From Salvia splendens (Eukaryota > Streptophyta > Magnoliopsida > Lamiales > Lamiaceae), in contig NC_056052.1 in NCBI RefSeq assembly GCF_004379255.2, positions 3,472,001-3,536,000 of the forward strand: DNA of 64,000 nucleotides, written 5' to 3'. Below the pieces are notes generated by a model that was not told where the DNA came from, ran no database searches, and saw nothing but the letters and a program-made list of their open reading frames with translations. Positions 59,496-64,000 of this stretch are shown piece after piece; position 1 is the stretch's first letter; each line of letters begins with the position of its first letter. Made by a program: the position numbers and the translations under genes.

Positions 59496-60600
59496 GCTAA
59501 ATATTTTAATTATGATCTTTTAAAATCGTAACGGATATATAACATCGAAAACATATCGCAATATTTTCTCATTTGTAACGTGTTTTCAAATACTCCTCTC
59601 ATTATAAAAAGAATTGCAATAACACATTAAATGATGTCGTTTTAGCAAAAAGAAAAAAAAGAATTAAGTATCTTTTGTGTTTCAAATTTTCGATAACATC
59701 TCATTTTATGTGTTTGAGGTGGAAAAAATCGCTAAAGATTACAATATGAATTACTTTTCTGTCACCATATTTTACAAGATACTCCATCCCATTTGTCTCA
59801 CTGCAAGTGAGACGTTTCTTTTTTACCGTTATTTTATAAAAATAATAATAAATAGTTAAAGTAGAGAGAAAGTAAATTAAAAAGGTGAATTACTTTTCTG
59901 TCACCATATTTTACAAGATAATCCATCTGTCCCACTGCAAGTGAGACGTTTCTTTTTTGCCGTTATTTTACAAAAATAATAGTAATAAATAGTTAAAGGG
60001 CAGAGAAAGTAAATTATAAAAGGAATAATATAGAAGATTGATAGATTCTAATCAAGGATTAATAAACTTTAATGGAAACAAATTAAGGTAATTGAATTTA
60101 AATAGAACTACTTAACGCATTGTACACCTCGACATACATACGTTTTCGTTTACTATTTTAATTCCATGTGAAAGACTCCAGATTAAAGCTATTACAAAAT
60201 AATTTAATGGATACAATAATTGTTTATTGTGTAGTCGAATGCAACAATAAATACAATATTTTAAAAGTACAGTACTCTATTATTTGTAGTTGTCTTCGAA
60301 TTTTTCACATTTCCCCCGTCCATATAGTAGAGTAGTAGCTCATACATATTTGAAGTTGATATTAAATCTAGAGTTTTTAAAAAATTTCAATATTGACCAA
60401 TCTTCCACAATAGAGGATTCAGGAACTATACAATTTTATGAACTCTACTTTCTACAACATACTATAAAATATTTACCGATAAAGAAAAATTAATGTAAAT
60501 CATCTCAATACTCTACTTTCTACAACATACTATAAAATATTTACCGATAAAGAAAAATTAATGTAAATCATCTCAATCTAACAATATATAAATATGGAGA
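59496..60600. other. AT-rich stretch with two tandem duplications
   Basis: About 59748-59880 is repeated at 59887-60015 (a Stowaway-like segment with actgcaagtgagacg). About 60438-60506 is repeated at 60507-60578 (ctactttctacaacatac). No gene recognised. Confidence 0.7.
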
Positions 60601-60604
60601 ATGA

Positions 60605-61195
60605 TCAATTGCTAACCTATCATTTAATTGCTAACTACAATTAATTTAAGACTATAGGAATTTAGAAATTTTGTCATCTACAATTTGCCGTGTGTAATTT
60701 CGTTTTTCATTTTTTAATATTAAAAAGATAATAACAACTATCAAATTTAGGGTTTAGAAACACAATGTCAATACAGTGTATTAATACATCTAACACAAAG
60801 ACATGACAATGTCAATATAATTTCATATTGACATATTATGTGTCACGTTAACGAAATTTATGAAAATTTTTGAAATTTTTTTCAAATTTTGACATCGGAA
60901 CATATGCAAGTGAGATCTTGTTATAATCCTTATGAAATTATCTCTAATTTGATATATATTGTGAGAAAAATAATTTAAATTAAGAAAGTTATATGCGTTT
61001 TAAAGTTATAAGATATTTTTCAAAAGTTAGTTACAGCTAAATTGTTATAAATTGACCTTAATACCCTTATTTACGTTTTTCATTTATCGTATTGACATTT
61101 CGGGACTGATGATCTAGACACTTGATTTGAATATCTAATGATTATTATTTAATTGTAGTTAGCAATTAAGTATTGAGTTAGCAATATAACACTCC
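60605..61195. mobile_element. MITE with ~45-bp inverted repeats
   Basis: The left attgctaacctatcatttaa/ttgctaactacaattaa pairs with the right ttaattgtagttagcaatt/aagtattgagttagcaat. Noncoding, AT-rich. The inside contains several tgtcaatat words. Exact ends uncertain. Confidence 0.6.
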
Positions 61196-61405
61196 CTTAT
61201 AAATATACAAACAAAATTTTACATAAATACTCTTCACAATTTAAATAAAATGAGTATTTAAGTTTTTAGTTAATTATTGGGTCCGGATATATATAATTTG
61301 TAAAGAAGAAACAAGCCCAAATATTGAGACAGAAGCTGGCCCAAAAATAAAACCTAATTAAATAGGCAAAACTTCCTACACGGCATAAAAGGTCAGTAAA
61401 TCTAA

Positions 61406-63435
61406 GGCCATTCGCAACGCTGTTTCTTATTCGTCTCTTAACCGTCTCATCTCTTAACTATTCATGGGCTCACTGTACTTTTCACTCCTTCTCTTAACTA
61501 AGAGACCGAACCTGCAACCCTCCATCTCTTAACCATCTCATTTCTTAACTATTCATTCAATTTCATTTTTTATTTTTATTTCCAACAAATTCAATTAATA
61601 AAAACACACTTCATTAAATAAAATAAAATTACAACTTAAAATTCTTAAAAAATAAAAAAAAAACATAATTAAAAATCCTAAAAAATGAAAAATACATAAT
61701 TTAATTTATTCCGCTCACTCTCTCTAAATTCAAAATCTCAAAGCTCAAAGAAGCAGAAAAAAGATCATGTGCGTCTACCGGTTGCCAAATTTTACCCAAA
61801 TGTGCTCCATTAAATCATCTTGGAGTTGGGCGTGGGCGGTAGAATCACGTGTCCTTGCCCAAATAGACAACCGATCTTGTATAGACGGATGCACTCCACT
61901 GCGAGGAGGACTACTTGCGGTAGAGCTTCCCGTGGTTTCTGGGTCGAACCAATTTCCCGCCTCAAGTCCTTCGTCGGCTCGACGGCAATCATGTTGTGCA
62001 AGATTATGCACGTATACACGATGTCGACCATACTCTCCATAAACCACGTACGAGTCGGGGCTTTGATAATGTTGAAGTGCGCTTGGAGAACCCAGAACGC
62101 CCTCTCCACATCCTTTCGAGCAGCCTCCTGCTTCTGCGCAAAAAGAGCATGTTTTTCGTTCACCGGCTTGTTGAACGTCTTCACGAAGGTTGGCCACTTC
62201 GGGCAGATGTCATCGGCAAGATAGTACCCCATTTTATACCGCCGGTTGTTAGCGATGAAGTTGATGGCCGACGCTTTACCATCCAAAACTTTGGCGAAGA
62301 GGTCGAATTGGTTGAGGACGTTGACGTCGTTGTTCGATCCGGGAACCCCAAAGTACGCATGCCAAATCCATAGCCGGTAGTTGGCAACGGCCTCGAGTAT
62401 AACGGTGTAGTAGGTGCCTTTGTGGCCGCTCATGTATGACCCCCTCCATGCCACAGGGCAATTCTTCCATTGCCAATGCATGCAATCGACGTTGCCAAGC
62501 ATCCCGGGAAATCCGTGCACTTCTTCGTGAAGGTGGAGCAGAAACTGACAATCTGCCGTGCTTGGCTTCCAAAGAAATTCGTCGATGAAGGCTGCCCGGG
62601 CGCCTTTGCAAAATTGCATCAAGCACATTCTCCCAGTGCTTTCTCCAATGTGGAGGTATTCGTCGAACAAATCCGCTGTTTGTCCAGTCGCAAGCTGACG
62701 GATTGCTGCAGTACATTTCTGCAGCGTCGTGTGGCTGAGACGGCCAACGGCGTCGAACCCTTCTTGGAAGAACTCTTCCCGGGCAGCCAATGTATTTGCG
62801 ATGTGGAGAAATAGCGGGTATCTCCCCATACCGGGTTATCACGGAAGTAGTCGCGTACTAACCTTGCGGCGGCTTCCTCCCGGTTACGATGGATGTAAGT
62901 CCGGGATCGTCTTTGGGGCGGCGCGACTTTCTCCGCCTCCCTACGTCGATCTTCTTCAAGTGATTCTTCCATTATTCGACGCATTTGCTCAAATGGATCT
63001 ATGAATAGATTAACTTTGGTAGAAGAATAAAAGAGATGATTTGAAATGAAAATTGGAGAGGAAATGGAGATGATTTGAGAAGAATAGATGTGTGTTTGTG
63101 TGTGTAATGAAGATGAAATATGAGTATTTACAGAGTAAAAAAATAAAATAAAAAATAAAAAAAGGAAAATGACCGTTTTTAATTTTTATTTTTTTTATTC
63201 AATTAGAATTTTTTAAAAAAAATGATTTATTGCGTCAGTGTGACGAAGCCCACTCGCGGGCCGGCGAGTGGGCGTCACGCATGGCGCCGGAGCGCGCCAC
63301 GTCGCGCGAGCCATCTCGGAGGGACGAGCGTCTCAGCGGGCTGGGGACGAGACGGGACGCTGCAACGCGTCCCGCGCCTGTCTCGTCTCGGAGGGACGAG
63401 ATAAGGGACACCCGCAAGACGCGTTGCGGGTGCCC
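61406..63435 (-). mobile_element. PIF/Harbinger element G (transposase-only)
   Basis: The left end ggccattcgcaacgctg and the right end cgcgttgcgggtgccc are inverted, flanked by taa (61403-61405 and 63436-63438). Organisation and protein match element E (same subfamily), including the left-side aattaaaaatccta tract. The TATA position has decayed (tgtaaatac in minus sense, where E has tataaatac). No ORF1. Confidence 0.92.
61775..63002 (-). pseudogene. Harbinger DDE transposase of element G, decayed
   Basis: The start codon position reads ATA (63002-63000) where element E has ATG (then DPFEQMRRIMEESLEED). About 28 bp are missing at about 62815, removing the RRFRMGK part and shifting frame. Downstream, PLFLHIANTL, ADLFDEYLHIG, GNVDCMHWQWKNCP, GYYLADDICPKW and KDVERAFWVLQAHF are readable. 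Another frame change near 61985 precedes the normal C-terminus (LEAGNWFDPETTGSS, ending KFGNR). No functional protein expected. Confidence 0.87.
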
Positions 63436-63438
63436 TAA

Positions 63439-63805
63439 GTACTCCTACTATTTATGTCATTTTTACTCTAAATGGTTTAAAAATATTTTTTTGTTAAAAA
63501 ATTGATTAAATCATTATTTATTAATATTACTTTTTCCTTTTTGTTGGGAACTTTTCTTAGTACTTATTTTAATTACATCATATGTCACAATTTAAATACC
63601 CTTGCCACATCATATACTCTTTATTCATCATCATATTATTTTTCACTCACAAATTCCACTATTTGTCGGACGCTTCCAAAATGAATCAAACCACTCCCAC
63701 TATTGTATTTATTACAATCAAAAATTTGTCACACGCTTCCAAATGAATCAAACCACTCTCACTCACTATTGACTATTGTACATATCAAGCCATAAAAATC
63801 AGCAA
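63439..63805. other. AT-rich stretch with a direct repeat
   Basis: A ~40-bp unit (cgcttccaaa-tgaatcaaaccactc) occurs at about 63663-63707 and 63726-63780. It is probably the 3' flank of the DUF247 gene. Confidence 0.6.
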
Positions 63806-64000
63806 TCAAGGAGGAGGGAAGTAGTAAGCATAGACGGCATAAAAGGTTTGCGCGAGAGTCAACATCACCAAGACGATCGCAGCAATGAAGGATATAATCG
63901 ACCACGGATTATTGAAATACTTGTGCGTCAAGCTCGCCCTCCACGCATTCCACCGGTGATCGTAGTACCTATTCACCTTCTCCGACAGCCTCGACAGCGA
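63806..64000 (-). CDS. DUF247 protein, C-terminal end (runs off window)
   Basis: The last 64 codons on the minus strand read LSEKVNRYYDHRWNAWRASL, THKYFNNPWSIISFIAAIVL and VMLTLAQTFYAVYAYY, then PPP and stop at 63806. A charged N-x-YY segment followed by the FNNPW motif and a single C-terminal membrane helix is the standard end of plant DUF247 (UPF0481) proteins, membrane proteins of mostly unknown role. The start lies outside the window. Confidence 0.88.
   Translation of the reverse strand, partial: SLSRLSEKVNRYYDHRWNAWRASLTHKYFNNPWSIISFIAAIVLVMLTLAQTFYAVYAYYFPPP

Overview
This window is nuclear DNA from a flowering plant. The evidence is spliced genes with GT/AG introns, plant-only families (SABATH methyltransferase, SGS3, CRSH, HEMERA/pTAC12, CC-NBS-LRR, DUF247, CYP71-clan P450), and plant-type PIF/Harbinger, Stowaway, hAT, Mutator-like and gag-only LTR elements. 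An asterid, perhaps Lamiales, fits the overall look, but that is inference; no single sequence proves it.

Layout. Positions 1-26 kb are a transposon-ridden accessory region. It holds a Mutator-like element with a captured gene piece (691-1929), a CYP71-type P450 broken by three insertions (2061-11412), an apparently intact CC-NBS-LRR gene (12429-15139), and a second NLR (17997-23011) broken by three insertions with a fourth in its leader. Positions 27-57 kb are mostly conserved single-copy genes: SABATH methyltransferase (27096-29000, +), SGS3 (31642-34693, +), CRSH ppGpp synthetase (35394-37575, -), glyoxysomal malate synthase (39249-41218, -), HEMERA/pTAC12 (42511-50831, -) and cytosolic GAPDH (54625-57206, -). 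Positions 57.5-63.4 kb hold two more Harbinger elements and small MITEs. The window ends inside the 3' end of a DUF247 gene (-).

Most striking pattern. There are eight PIF/Harbinger-type elements, called A-H here. Seven are bounded by 3-bp target duplications and related ends (roughly GNNCATCC-CAAYGG), and the eighth (H) keeps only its left end. Each carries only one of the two genes a Harbinger transposon normally needs. A, C and D carry only the SANT/Myb-like ORF1 protein; B, E, F, G and truncated H carry only the DDE transposase. SANT-only element C and transposase-only elements F and H share the same TATA region and 5' leader. This suggests a split, two-component family in which protein partners ride on separate ~1.7-2.1 kb elements that could be recognised by common machinery. 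B has an uninterrupted transposase frame; the others carry frameshifts or stops.

A second theme is three LTR elements that encode only a gag-like protein (2360-5421, 18160-20174, 45244-46992), all in minus orientation and all inside host genes. A third is a ~430-bp copy of the SGS3 promoter/leader placed directly upstream of the SABATH coding sequence.
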